This document shows, one piece after another, positions 49,944 through 60,360 of a DNA stretch of 64,000 nucleotides. Every line of letters begins with the position of its first letter. Position 1 is the first letter of the stretch. The translations under genes were made by a program, and so were the position numbers. The notes under the pieces are model-generated. The model was given only the letters and a program-made list of their open reading frames with translations, ran no database searches and was not told where the DNA came from. Source of the DNA: Eleftheria terrae (GTDB lineage Bacteria; Pseudomonadota; Gammaproteobacteria; Burkholderiales; Burkholderiaceae_C); the NCBI RefSeq assembly GCF_030419005.1, contig NZ_CP106951.1, positions 5,332,001-5,396,000 of the forward strand, given 5' to 3'.

Positions 49944-51983
49944 TCAGCGGGCCGGCTGGCTGAGCGACTTGCGCAGCTGCTCCAGGGTCTGGCGGCGGGT
50001 GATGAGGCGGCTGCAGACATCGGCGTAGCGGGCCCGTGCTGCGGGGTCCTGGGCCAGGCGGGCCGGGTCCGACGCCAGCAGGGCCGATTCGGCGCGCTCG
50101 GCGGCCATGTGCACTTCTTCGAGGGCGATGCGCAGTTCGGTGCGCTGCGCGGTGTCCGCACTGTCGGCCGGGATCGTTTCGTCCACCAGGCGGCGTGCCG
50201 CGGTGGCGAAGGCCTGGCCTTCGAGTGCCTCGCTGACGGCCGACCAGGGCTGCGGGTCGTTTTCCATCAGCTGCTGCTCGATCCAGCAGAACAGCGGGCC
50301 GTGCGGCGCCGGCAGGCCCATCAGCAGGTCGCGGTCGGCCGGCGGCAGCTCGTTCCACCACTGCATGTGCTCCAGCAGCAGCCGGGCCGCATGGTCTGCG
50401 TGGGTCGGTGGCGGCCGCTTGGGTGCGGTCATGCTCGGGTCGTCCGCGAACGGATCGCGCGGCTCCCAGCGGCCTTTCTCCCAGCGGCCACGCGGCTGCC
50501 ACTCGCGCCGCGGGCGTCCCTTGCGCGCCTGCCATTCGGACGGGCCGCGGCCTCCCGAGGGGGCGCCGTGGTCGTCGTAGGCGCTGCTCGGCTCCGGCCA
50601 GTCGATGTCCTCGCCGGACGGGTAGGGGGTGTGGTCGTCAGGGCCGGCGCCGTCGTGCCGGGGCCGCGACCGCTCGGTCGCCTGTTGCCACAGCTCGGTC
50701 ACATCCTGCGCCGTCATTTCGGCCCGTGCCGCGATGGCGCCGACCAGCTGGCGCTTCAGTGCCCCGTCGGGCAGCAGGTTCCACAGCGGCCGCGCGGCGG
50801 CCAGCATCTGGGAGCGGCCCTCCAGGGTGTCGAGGCGGCAGCCCTGGCTGGCGGCTTCGATGAGCTGGCGCGACAGCGGCACGGCCTGTTCCACCTGCTG
50901 CTCGAAAGCCTGCGGGCCGAACTCCCGCACGTAGGAGTCGGGGTCGTGCTCGGGAGGCAGGAAGAGGAAACGCACGCTGCGCGTGTCGTTGGCGTGCGGC
51001 AGGGCGGCTTCCAGCGCACGGCCGGCGGCCTTGCGGCCGGCCGCGTCGCCATCGAAGCTGAAGACCACCGAGTCGGTGAAGCGGAACAGCTTCTGCACGT
51101 GCTCGGCGGTACAGGCGGTGCCGAGCGTGGCCACGGCATTGGGAAAGCCGAGCTGGGCCAGGGCCACCACGTCCATGTAGCCCTCGACGACCAGCGCATA
51201 GCCCTTTTGACGCAAAGCGGTGCGCGCCTCGTGCAGCCCGTAGAGCTCCCGGCCCTTGATGAAGACCGGGGTCTCGGGCGAGTTGAGGTACTTGGGCTCG
51301 CCCTGGTCCAGCACGCGGCCGCCGAAGCCGATGACCTCGCCCTTGACGTTGCGGATGGGGAACATCACCCGATCACGGAAACGATCGTAGCGCTTGGCCT
51401 CCTCGGCCTCGCCCTGGACGATGACCAGGCCGGCTTCCTCCAGCAGCGGATCGTCGTAGCGCGGGAACACGCTGGCCAGCCCGCGCCAGCCTTCCGGCGC
51501 ATAGCCAAGGCCGAAGCGCGCGGCAACTTCGCCGGTCAGGCCGCGCCGTTTCAGGTAGTCGACTGCCTTCTTGTTCGTCTTGAGCTGCTTGCGGTAGTGC
51601 TCGCTCGCTTTGCCCAGCACGTCGGTCAGCGTGTTCTGGCGCTCCCGGGCCTGCGCTGCCTGCGCGCGTTGCTCGGGCGTGCTGCGGCTGTCGTCGTCGG
51701 GCACCTCGATGCCCTGCTGCTGGGCCAGGTCCTTGATCGCCTCGATGAAGCCGAGGCCGGCCTGCTCCATCACGAAATCAATGGCGTTGCCGTGCACGCC
51801 GCAACCGAAGCAGTGATAGGTCTGGCGTGTCGGGCTGACGATGAAGCTCGGCGTCTTCTCGCCATGAAAGGGGCACAGGCCCTTGTAGTTGATGCCGGCC
51901 TTCTTGAGTTGCACGTAGCGGCCGACGATCTCGACGATGTCGGTCCGGGCCAGGAGGTCTTGTTTGAAGGCGGGAGGGATCAC
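49944..51983 (-). CDS. dnaG: DNA primase
   Basis: A 679-residue primase that lays down RNA primers for replication. The zinc ribbon has Cys37, His40, Cys58 and Cys61 (CPFHGEKTPSF, then CFGCGVHG). The TOPRIM core shows VVEGYMDVVAL and FSFDGDAAGRKA. A basic, Arg/Gly/Pro-rich linker (around residue 480-530) is unusually long, and the C-terminal DnaB-interaction domain follows. rpoD lies downstream, as in the classic macromolecular synthesis operon; rpsU is not directly upstream here. Confidence 0.96.
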   Translation of the reverse strand: MIPPAFKQDLLARTDIVEIVGRYVQLKKAGINYKGLCPFHGEKTPSFIVSPTRQTYHCFGCGVHGNAIDFVMEQAGLGFIEAIKDLAQQQGIEVPDDDSRSTPEQRAQAAQARERQNTLTDVLGKASEHYRKQLKTNKKAVDYLKRRGLTGEVAARFGLGYAPEGWRGLASVFPRYDDPLLEEAGLVIVQGEAEEAKRYDRFRDRVMFPIRNVKGEVIGFGGRVLDQGEPKYLNSPETPVFIKGRELYGLHEARTALRQKGYALVVEGYMDVVALAQLGFPNAVATLGTACTAEHVQKLFRFTDSVVFSFDGDAAGRKAAGRALEAALPHANDTRSVRFLFLPPEHDPDSYVREFGPQAFEQQVEQAVPLSRQLIEAASQGCRLDTLEGRSQMLAAARPLWNLLPDGALKRQLVGAIAARAEMTAQDVTELWQQATERSRPRHDGAGPDDHTPYPSGEDIDWPEPSSAYDDHGAPSGGRGPSEWQARKGRPRREWQPRGRWEKGRWEPRDPFADDPSMTAPKRPPPTHADHAARLLLEHMQWWNELPPADRDLLMGLPAPHGPLFCWIEQQLMENDPQPWSAVSEALEGQAFATAARRLVDETIPADSADTAQRTELRIALEEVHMAAERAESALLASDPARLAQDPAARARYADVCSRLITRRQTLEQLRKSLSQPAR

Positions 51984-52184
51984 TTCGGCAGTCTACCCGC
52001 GCGGCGTCGCCCGATCGCACGGAGATCGGCTGGTCGTGCCCGGTCGCGCGGCCCTGTTTGTAGTCAAAGTACGTCTACTGTTGTTTCTCTTCTGTAGCCG
52101 ATCGGCAGGGCTACGGGTTGTTACCAGGCGATGGGCGATGAGATGGCAGCCACAATGCGGCGCGTTGAAAGTACTGGAGCAACA

Positions 52185-53405
52185 GTGAAGAATGCCAGCA
52201 GCCGATCTGTAGTGAAACTACTCGTCGCCTTCGCCTTGTGTGGCAACGCCTGGGGGTGGGAGAAGGGGGCCTTGAAAGTCTGGGTCAATGCGGACAAGGG
52301 GTACGCGGGCTTGCAGAAGGTGGGAGAGGAGTACACCCGCAGGACCGGCGTGAAGGTGCAGGTGGAGCACTTCGACAATGCCGTGGACCGTTTCGAGGCG
52401 GCGATGAAGGCCGGCCAGCCGCAGGCGCTGCCGGACATCTGGATCTGGCCACACGACCGCCTGGGCGAATGGGTGGCTCGCGGCTGGCTGGCACCGGTGA
52501 AGCCGGCAGAGGCCATGCGCGCGGACATCGTGCAGGTGGCTTGGGACGGCTTCATGCTCGCTGGACAGACATGGGGCTACCCGCTGGCCATGGAGGCTGT
52601 GGCCCTGGTCTACAACGAAGCGCTGGTGCCGACGCCGCCCAAGACGTTCGAGGAAGTGCTGGCCCTGCAGGAGCGCCTGCAAGGCCAGGGCGTGCGGGCC
52701 ATCGGGTGGGAGACGGGCAGCCCCTATTTCAGCTGGCCACTGATGGCGGCCGGTGGCGGCTATGTGTTCCAGCGCAAGCTGGACGGCAGCTACAACGCGC
52801 AGGACACCGGCATCAACCACGCGGGCGCCGTGCGCGGCGCCGAGTACCTGCAGCAGTTGATCCGTGCCGGCGTCATCCCCGCGAATGGCTTGAGCTATGC
52901 CGATGCGGAAGCCGACATGCGACGCGGCAAGCAAGCCATGTGGATCACCGGGCCGTGGGCCTGGGAAGGCCTGCGGGCGGCCAACGTGAAATTCTCGGTG
53001 GCGCCGTTGCCCACCCTGGCCGGCAAGCCGGCACGCCCCTTCGTCGGCGTGCTCGGCGCGATGCTGACTCCCACCCCCAACCGAGAGGCGGCGGTCGACT
53101 TCCTGGAGAATCACCTGTTGAAACCAGAGGGGCTCAGCCAGGTGAACGCGGCGCGGCCGCTGGGGGTGCCGGCATCCAAGCAGATGTTCTGGAAGCTGTA
53201 CGCTGATCCGAAGATCCGCATTTCGATGGATGCGATCTACGCCGGCCGGCCGATGCCCAGCAACACCGAGATGACGTTCTTCTGGCAGCACCTGTCGGCC
53301 GCCTTGCGCGACATCAATGCCGGCAAGCCGGCCAAGGAGGCGCTGGACGCGGCTGCTGCCGCGGTGCGCAGCCAGCAGGGCGCGCCGCGCGCTGGCAGGC
53401 CCTGA
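52185..53405 (+). CDS. MalE-like extracellular sugar-binding protein, orphan
   Basis: A 406-residue periplasmic binding protein, related to maltose-binding protein (LKVWVNADKGYAGLQKVGEE, PDIWIWPHDRLGEWVARGWL, and KQAMWITGPWAWEGLR). A signal peptide (about residues 9-27) ends at GNAWG. A GTG start was chosen since GGAG lies five bases before it and the signal peptide then has normal length; ATG codons 14 and 10 codons upstream are alternatives. No MalFGK-type permease or ATPase genes lie beside it. Confidence 0.75.
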   Translation: MKNASSRSVVKLLVAFALCGNAWGWEKGALKVWVNADKGYAGLQKVGEEYTRRTGVKVQVEHFDNAVDRFEAAMKAGQPQALPDIWIWPHDRLGEWVARGWLAPVKPAEAMRADIVQVAWDGFMLAGQTWGYPLAMEAVALVYNEALVPTPPKTFEEVLALQERLQGQGVRAIGWETGSPYFSWPLMAAGGGYVFQRKLDGSYNAQDTGINHAGAVRGAEYLQQLIRAGVIPANGLSYADAEADMRRGKQAMWITGPWAWEGLRAANVKFSVAPLPTLAGKPARPFVGVLGAMLTPTPNREAAVDFLENHLLKPEGLSQVNAARPLGVPASKQMFWKLYADPKIRISMDAIYAGRPMPSNTEMTFFWQHLSAALRDINAGKPAKEALDAAAAAVRSQQGAPRAGRP

Positions 53406-53424
53406 GGCGGCGGCGCCTGCCGCG

Positions 53425-55200
53425 TCAATCACCCATCACGATGCCCTCGCGACGCGGGTCGGCGCCGCCGAACCAGCCGGTGGGGGTTCGCTGGATGGCT
53501 TGCAGGCCGCTGGTCATGGGCAACTCGCGGATCTCGTGACCGCGGGCCTTCAGGCCATCCAGCGTGGCGGCTGGGAAGCGCTTCTCCTCCAGCTGAGTGG
53601 GCCCGTTCTGCGAGCCGAAGTTGGGCAGGGCAATGGCTTGCTGCGCATTCAAGCCCCAGCCCAGCGTGCCCAGCAGCGTCTTGGCGGTGTAGTGGATGAT
53701 CTGCGAGCCGCCCGGCGAGCCGGCGCTCATCACCAGGCGCCCGCTGTCCTTCTCGAACACCAGGGTCGGGCTCATGCTGGAGCGCGGGCGCTTGCCCGGC
53801 TGCACCCGGTTGGCGACCGGCTTGCCGGCGGCGTCGGTGGGGGTGAGCGAAAAGTCGGTCAGCTGGTTGTTGAGCAGGAAGCCGCGCACCATCTGGCGTG
53901 AGCCGAACTGGTCCTCGATGGTGGTGGTCATGGCCACCGCGCGGCCCTGCGCATCGACGATGGAGATGTGCGAGGTGCCGTGCTCCACCTGCTCGGGCTG
54001 CGCTGCCCAGCTCAGCTGGGCACCGCCAGGCCGGCCCGGCTGCGCGGTCTTCATGGATTGAGGGCCCACCAGTGCGGCACGCTGGCGAAGGTAGGCCGGA
54101 TCGATCAGGCTGCGCCAGTCGCCCGCGGGCGCGGGGACGAAATCAGGGTCGGCAACATATTGCGCGCGGTCGGCGAAGGCCAGGCGGGCCGCCTCGGTGT
54201 AGGCATGCAGCAGCTCGACGCTGGGGACGTCCCCGTCCAGCGGCCGGGCCACCGGCGGCAAATGCTCCATCACGCCAAGGATCTGGGCGATGGCCAGGTG
54301 GCCGGAGGACGGCGGCGGAAAGCCGCACAGCCGCCAGCGCTGCCAGTCCGAGCACAGGGCCTCGCGCTTCTTCGGTTGGTAGCCGGCCAGGTCCTGTTCG
54401 GTCAAGCGACCCGGGTTGACCGGGTGCCCCTGGACCTTGGCCGCGATGTCGCGCGCCACCGGTCCCTGGTAGAAGGCGTCGGCACCTCGCTCGGCCACCG
54501 CGCGCAGCACCTCGGCCAGGGCCGGATTGCGCACGATCATGCCAACGTCGCGGGGATCGCCGTCGGGCTTGTAGAAGTAGCGGGCGGCAGCTTCGTCCTT
54601 CTTCAGGTGCTGCTCGGCCTTCAACAGGCTGTACAGGCGGGGGCTGACCTGGAAGCCGCCTTCGGCCAGCTGGATGGCTGGCTGGAACAGCTGCGCCCAG
54701 GGCAGCTTGCCGTGCTCGCGGTGCGCCAGTTCCAGCATGCGCAGCACCCCCGGGGTGGCGACCGAGCGGCCGCCGACCACGGCCTCGTGGAAGGGCAGGG
54801 CCTTGCCGTCGGCGCCCAGGAACAGCTTTTCGTCAGCCGCTGCAGGGGCGGTTTCGCGGCCGTCGTAGGCCTCGACCTGGCGGCCGTCGTAGTGCAGCAG
54901 GAAGGCGCCGCCGCCGATGCCGCTGGATTGGGGCTCCACCAGGGTCAGCACCATCTGCACCGCAATGGCCGCGTCAATGGCGGTGCCGCCGGCCTGGAGC
55001 ACCTGGCGCCCGGCATCGGTGGCCAGCGGGTTGGCTGCTGCCACCGCATAGCTGCGGGTCGACCAGCCGGGCTTGTCGACGTAGCCCGAGGCGGCCTCGG
55101 GCTGGTCGGGCGCGGTGTACTGGAAGGGGCGCGGTGCAATGGCGCAGCCGGCCGCGAGCAGGGCGGCCGCCAGGGAGGCGAGCGACAGGCGCAGCTTCAT
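53425..55200 (-). CDS. ggt: Gamma-glutamyltransferase, lipoprotein form
   Basis: A 591-residue GGT that cleaves gamma-glutamyl bonds, as in periplasmic glutathione. The catalytic Thr409 is in EHGTSHISIVD, where the precursor cuts itself into two subunits. Arg115 (DGRETAP) and GSPGG (495-499) form the substrate site. The signal ends in lipobox LAAGC with Cys19, so the enzyme should be anchored in the outer or inner membrane. It is convergent with the MalE-like gene. Confidence 0.92.
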   Translation of the reverse strand: MKLRLSLASLAAALLAAGCAIAPRPFQYTAPDQPEAASGYVDKPGWSTRSYAVAAANPLATDAGRQVLQAGGTAIDAAIAVQMVLTLVEPQSSGIGGGAFLLHYDGRQVEAYDGRETAPAAADEKLFLGADGKALPFHEAVVGGRSVATPGVLRMLELAHREHGKLPWAQLFQPAIQLAEGGFQVSPRLYSLLKAEQHLKKDEAAARYFYKPDGDPRDVGMIVRNPALAEVLRAVAERGADAFYQGPVARDIAAKVQGHPVNPGRLTEQDLAGYQPKKREALCSDWQRWRLCGFPPPSSGHLAIAQILGVMEHLPPVARPLDGDVPSVELLHAYTEAARLAFADRAQYVADPDFVPAPAGDWRSLIDPAYLRQRAALVGPQSMKTAQPGRPGGAQLSWAAQPEQVEHGTSHISIVDAQGRAVAMTTTIEDQFGSRQMVRGFLLNNQLTDFSLTPTDAAGKPVANRVQPGKRPRSSMSPTLVFEKDSGRLVMSAGSPGGSQIIHYTAKTLLGTLGWGLNAQQAIALPNFGSQNGPTQLEEKRFPAATLDGLKARGHEIRELPMTSGLQAIQRTPTGWFGGADPRREGIVMGD

Positions 55201-55398
55201 GGAGATCCTCGGTTGTGGTCTCAAGCCACGTCGCCACAGCGGCGGCGGCGACGCACGGGCCCTGGCGCCTCGATCCTGCCCACCGTGGCGGTGGGCCGGT
55301 CGCACCGGGCTCGCGGCATCATATAAGAGGCCGGCGCGCCGGGCACGCCGGCCGCTGGCGAGCGCTTGCCTACCGGCGTGGCCGGCGCGCCGGCGGCC

Positions 55399-56157
<759 letters not shown>

Positions 56158-56174
56158 GTCGAACTCCGTTTCTA

Positions 56175-56196
56175 TTGACGTTGACGTAAACGTCAA
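56175..56196 (-). promoter_or_regulatory. Putative MerR/LiuR-like operator of the 3-hydroxyacyl-CoA dehydrogenase gene
   Basis: TTGACGTAAACGTCAA (56181-56196) is a near-perfect palindrome 24 bases before the start codon, with an added TTGACG half-site beside it. Its reverse complement shares ACGTTTACGTCAA with the etfB site. Confidence 0.6.
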
Positions 56197-56527
56197 TTGT
56201 GGCCGATCCCGGGCGGTTGCGGCATCCGCCTGGGGCAGCGGTTTCCCCGAGGGCGCGAGCCGCGGCGGGCGAACCGAGTGTCGGCCTCGGTTGCTTCGCG
56301 GTGGCCTGCAGGCTTTGCCCACTTCCGCTACGCTAGGCGTTGTTCACATGAATGATCCGCGCGCCGCCGCTGCGCTTCGGCCAGCAGTGATCGCCTTCCG
56401 GGCGTCGTATCCGGGCCATTCGCGTGAGCCGTCCAGGCCGCCTTGCCCGGCCACGCGGGCCTGCGCTCACCCTTGCGCAGACGCCCGCCCCGCCCTCGTC
56501 TCCTTACCCCCCGACGGAGCCCCGATC
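56197..56527. other. Intergenic region before the ABC exporter
   Basis: No gene seen. In-frame sequence ahead of the exporter is open but of low-complexity Pro/Arg/Ala type and lacks similarity to anything I know, so it was left non-coding. Confidence 0.4.
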
Positions 56528-58420
56528 GTGTTCAGCGCTTTCGAGAAGATGGTGCATCCCTATCCCGATGCACCGCCACAAACGCCGCCGAAGGCCTTCT
56601 TTGCATTCATCTGGGCCTGCACCCGCGGCATGCGGCCCTTCCTGTTCGGCATGACTTTGCTGACGGCGGCGATCGGCGCGTTCGAAGCCTTGCTGTTCAG
56701 CATGATGGGCCGCATCGTCGACTGGCTGGCCGCGGTCGAGCCGGCCCGGCTGTGGGCGCAGGAGGGCGACACGCTGCTGCTGCTGGGTGGCGTGCTGACC
56801 CTGAGCACCGTGCTGGTGGCGCTGCAGTCGCTGCTGAAGCAGCAGGCGCTGGCGGGCAACTTCCCGATGCGCCTGCGCTGGGACTTCCACCGGCTGATGC
56901 TGACGCAGAGCATGTCCTTCTACCAGGACGAGTTCGCGGGCCGCGTGGCGACCAAGGTGATGCAGACGGCACTGGCGGTCCGTGACACCTGGATGGTGTT
57001 CGCCGAGCTGCTGGTCTTCGTCATCATCTACTTCGTCACGCTGCTGGCGGTGCTTGGCGGCTTCCAGGCCTGGCTGCTGCTGCCCTTCGTCGCCTGGCTG
57101 GGGCTGTATGTGGTGGCCTTGCGCTACTTCGTGCCGCGCCTCGGGCGGGTGGCCAAGGAGCAGGCGGACGCCCGCTCGCTGATGACCGGTCGTGTGACCG
57201 ACGCCTACACCAACATCGCCACCGTCAAGCTGTTTTCTCATGCCGGGCGCGAAGCGGCCTATGCCCGCAGCGCGATGCAGGAATTCATGGTGACGGTGCA
57301 CGGCCAGATGCGGCTTGTCACCGGGTTCGAGATCGTCAACCACCTGCTGACCGTCGGACTGGTGATGTCCACCACCGGTGTCGCGCTGTGGGCCTGGGCG
57401 AGCGGCGCTGCGGGCATCGGCGCGGTGGCGGCGGCCACCGCGATGGCGCTGCGGCTGAACGGCATCTCGCATTGGGTCATGTGGGAGATGGCCTCGCTGT
57501 TCGAGTACATCGGCACCGTGGAAGACGGCATCACCACGCTGTCGCGGCCGCACGCGGTGCTGGACCGGCCCGACGCCCAGCCGCTGCAGGTCACGCGCGG
57601 CGAGGTGCGTTTCGAGAACGTCAGTTTTGCCTATGGCGGCGAGAAGCCGGTCATCGATCACCTCAACCTGCACATCCGTCCCGGCGAGAAGATCGGCCTG
57701 GTGGGCCGCTCCGGCGCCGGCAAGAGCACGGTCATCAACCTGCTGCTGCGCTTCTACGACGTGGAGGGCGGCCGCATCCTGGTGGACGGGCAGGACATCG
57801 CGGCGGTGACCCAGGAAAGCCTGCGCACGCAGATCGGCATGGTCACGCAGGACACCTCGCTGCTGCACCGGTCGGTGCGGGACAACCTGCTCTACGGCCG
57901 GCCCGACGCGACCGACGCCCAGATGATCGCGGCTGCCAAGCGTGCCGAGGCGCATGACTTCATCCAGGCGCTGCGCGACCCGAAGGACCGCACCGGCTAC
58001 GACGCGCACGTGGGTGAGCGCGGTGTCAAGCTGTCCGGCGGGCAGAGGCAGCGCATCGCCATCGCCCGGGTGATGCTGAAGGACGCGCCCATCCTGCTGC
58101 TCGACGAAGCCACCAGTGCGCTGGACTCCGAAGTCGAAGCGGCCATCCAGTCCAGCCTCTACCAGCTGATGGAGGGCAAGACGGTCGTCGCCATCGCGCA
58201 CCGCCTGTCCACCATTGCCGCCATGGACCGCCTCATCGTGCTCGACCAGGGGCGCATCGTCGAGCAGGGCGACCATCGCACCCTGCTGGCGCAGGGGGGC
58301 CTCTATGCCCGCCTGTGGGCACACCAGAGCGGCGGCTTCCTGGGCGAGAACGACGAGGACGCGCCGCCGGCGGCGCCTGCCGCGAGGCACCGCGAACCGG
58401 TGCCGGCCAGCGCCGAGTGA
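56528..58420 (+). CDS. ABC exporter, fused membrane and ATPase domains
   Basis: A 630-residue half-transporter. Six hydrophobic segments (about 35-320) form the exporter domain; the ATPase domain has Walker A GRSGAGKST, signature LSGGQRQR, Walker B ILLLDEATSALD and AIAHRLSTIAAMD. A GTG start was chosen since the family begins MFSxFE...PYP at this point (MFSAFEKMVHPYPD). The closest familiar group is the MsbA/YojI-type multidrug and lipid exporters; the substrate is unknown. Confidence 0.85.
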   Translation: MFSAFEKMVHPYPDAPPQTPPKAFFAFIWACTRGMRPFLFGMTLLTAAIGAFEALLFSMMGRIVDWLAAVEPARLWAQEGDTLLLLGGVLTLSTVLVALQSLLKQQALAGNFPMRLRWDFHRLMLTQSMSFYQDEFAGRVATKVMQTALAVRDTWMVFAELLVFVIIYFVTLLAVLGGFQAWLLLPFVAWLGLYVVALRYFVPRLGRVAKEQADARSLMTGRVTDAYTNIATVKLFSHAGREAAYARSAMQEFMVTVHGQMRLVTGFEIVNHLLTVGLVMSTTGVALWAWASGAAGIGAVAAATAMALRLNGISHWVMWEMASLFEYIGTVEDGITTLSRPHAVLDRPDAQPLQVTRGEVRFENVSFAYGGEKPVIDHLNLHIRPGEKIGLVGRSGAGKSTVINLLLRFYDVEGGRILVDGQDIAAVTQESLRTQIGMVTQDTSLLHRSVRDNLLYGRPDATDAQMIAAAKRAEAHDFIQALRDPKDRTGYDAHVGERGVKLSGGQRQRIAIARVMLKDAPILLLDEATSALDSEVEAAIQSSLYQLMEGKTVVAIAHRLSTIAAMDRLIVLDQGRIVEQGDHRTLLAQGGLYARLWAHQSGGFLGENDEDAPPAAPAARHREPVPASAE

Positions 58421-58447
58421 GTCCGGCGGCCGGCGGGCATGAAGTAA

Positions 58448-58476
58448 TTGACACCCAAATACTTCAGTCCTAAATT
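58448..58476 (+). promoter_or_regulatory. Sigma-70 promoter of the CoA ligase gene
   Basis: TTGACA and TAAATT are separated by exactly 17 bases, in an AT-rich pocket within GC-rich DNA. The start codon lies about 155 bases downstream. Confidence 0.7.
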
Positions 58477-58632
58477 AATTGGCATCGCACGCCAGCCGGG
58501 CGGCGGGACGGGGCCACGGCCGCCGCCTGCTGCCCAGCCGGTGACCAGGCCGGCGCATCCACCACCAGGTGGCTGTCCGGCGCTGCCGGCACGCCACCCG
58601 CAGGCGCGCGCCGGCCGGACGGGGACGGCACG

Positions 58633-60267
58633 ATGCACCAAAGCGCTCACCTCGACAGCTTCGCCCGGGAGCGCCTGCCCGCGCCGTCATTGCAGCCGGC
58701 CTTCCGGTTCGAGCTGCCGGAGCTGCAGTTCGGCGCGCGCCTGAACTGCGCCACCGAGTTGCTCGACCGTTGGGTGGCGCAAGGGCAGGGCAGCCGCCTC
58801 TGCCTGCAGGGCAATGGCGAGCGCTGGACCTACGCCCGCCTGCAGGAGCAGGCCAACCGCATCGCCCGCGTGCTGGTGCAGGACATGGGCCTGGTCCCCG
58901 GCAACCGGGTCTTGCTGCGTGCCTGGAACGAGCCGATGCTGGCTGCGTGCTGGTTTGCGGTGATGAAGGCCGGCGGCATCGCGGTCACGACCATGCCGCT
59001 GCTGCGCGCGAAGGAACTGGGCCAGATCATCGCCAAGGCGCAGGTGAGCCACGCCTTGTGCGATGCCGGGCTGCTCGAAGAGCTGCAGCAGGCCGGTGCC
59101 AGCCAGCCGGCGCTGCGCGAGCTGAGCTGCTTCCATGATGCAGGCCCCCGGTCGCTCGAGCACCGCATGGCCCGCCACCCTGCTGACTTCACCAATGTCG
59201 ACACCGCGGCCGACGACGTGTGCCTGCTGGCCTTCACCTCGGGCACCACTGGCCTGCCCAAGGCCACCATGCACTTCCACCGGGACGTGATGGCCGTCTG
59301 CGCCTGCTGGCCGCGCCATGTGCTGCGGGCCACCGCGGAGGATGTCTTCATCGGCAGTCCGCCGCTGGCCTTCACCTTCGGCCTCGGTGGGCTGCTGCTG
59401 TTTCCGATGCACATCGGCGCCTCGTCGGTGCTCCTGCCGCGAGCCAGTCCGCCGCAGTTGCTGGATGCGGTGCAGGGCTACCAGGCCAGCGTGCTGTTCA
59501 CTGCCCCGACCTGCTATCGCGCCATGGCGGCCGAGGCGGCCCGGCGCCGGCTGGGTGCTCCGCAGGGCGGGCCCTTGCGCTTGTGCGTCTCGGCCGGCGA
59601 GGCGCTGCCGCCGGCCACCCGCGGGCTGTGGAAGCAGGCCACCGGCGTGGAGCTGATCGACGGCATCGGCGCCACCGAGTTGCTGCACATCTTCATTTCC
59701 GCAGATCCGGACCGTGCCCGCCCCGGTGCGACCGGCACGGTGGTGCCCGGCTACCGTGCCTGTGTGATGGATGAACACGGGCGTCCGACGCCGCCCGGCG
59801 TGGTGGGCCGGCTGGCGGTGCAGGGGCCGACCGGCTGTCGCTATCTGGACGACGAAGCGCGTCAGCGCCAGTATGTGCAGGACGGCTGGAACTACACCGG
59901 CGATGCCTACCTCCTCGACGCGGATGGCTACTACCACCACCAGGCGCGCACCGACGACCTGATCGTCTCGGCCGGCTACAACATCGGTGCGCCGGAGGTG
60001 GAGGAGGCCTTGCTGGCGCACGAGGCGGTGGCCGAATGCGCGGTGATCGGCGTTCCGGATCCTGATCGTGGCCAGCGGGTGAAAGCCTTTGTGGTGCTGC
60101 GTGAGGGCTGGGCGCCGTCCGAGGCGCTGATTGGCCTCCTGCAGGATTTTGTCAAGGCGAGCATCGCGCCCTATAAATACCCGCGCACCATCGAGTTCCT
60201 GCCCGCGCTGCCACGCACCGAAACCGGCAAGCTGCAGCGCTACAAGCTGCGCGAGCCGCGCCCCTGA
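58633..60267 (+). CDS. Benzoate/2-aminobenzoate-CoA ligase family protein
   Basis: A 544-residue acyl-CoA synthetase. The AMP-binding P-loop is FTSGTTGLPKATMHFHRD and the catalytic lysine region is LPRTETGKLQRYKLRE. GIGATELLHIFIS and the overall pattern fit the benzoate-CoA ligase branch, which activates aromatic acids to CoA thioesters using ATP. The aromatic acid cannot be named. A thioesterase gene follows after 93 bases. Confidence 0.85.
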   Translation: MHQSAHLDSFARERLPAPSLQPAFRFELPELQFGARLNCATELLDRWVAQGQGSRLCLQGNGERWTYARLQEQANRIARVLVQDMGLVPGNRVLLRAWNEPMLAACWFAVMKAGGIAVTTMPLLRAKELGQIIAKAQVSHALCDAGLLEELQQAGASQPALRELSCFHDAGPRSLEHRMARHPADFTNVDTAADDVCLLAFTSGTTGLPKATMHFHRDVMAVCACWPRHVLRATAEDVFIGSPPLAFTFGLGGLLLFPMHIGASSVLLPRASPPQLLDAVQGYQASVLFTAPTCYRAMAAEAARRRLGAPQGGPLRLCVSAGEALPPATRGLWKQATGVELIDGIGATELLHIFISADPDRARPGATGTVVPGYRACVMDEHGRPTPPGVVGRLAVQGPTGCRYLDDEARQRQYVQDGWNYTGDAYLLDADGYYHHQARTDDLIVSAGYNIGAPEVEEALLAHEAVAECAVIGVPDPDRGQRVKAFVVLREGWAPSEALIGLLQDFVKASIAPYKYPRTIEFLPALPRTETGKLQRYKLREPRP

Positions 60268-60360
60268 GATGCCTGATGTACCACCGTGCCGGCGATACTG
60301 TGGCCTATCGCCAGGCGGCGGTCGTATCGATCCCGCCGCGGCACAACAGCAGGGGAGCTT

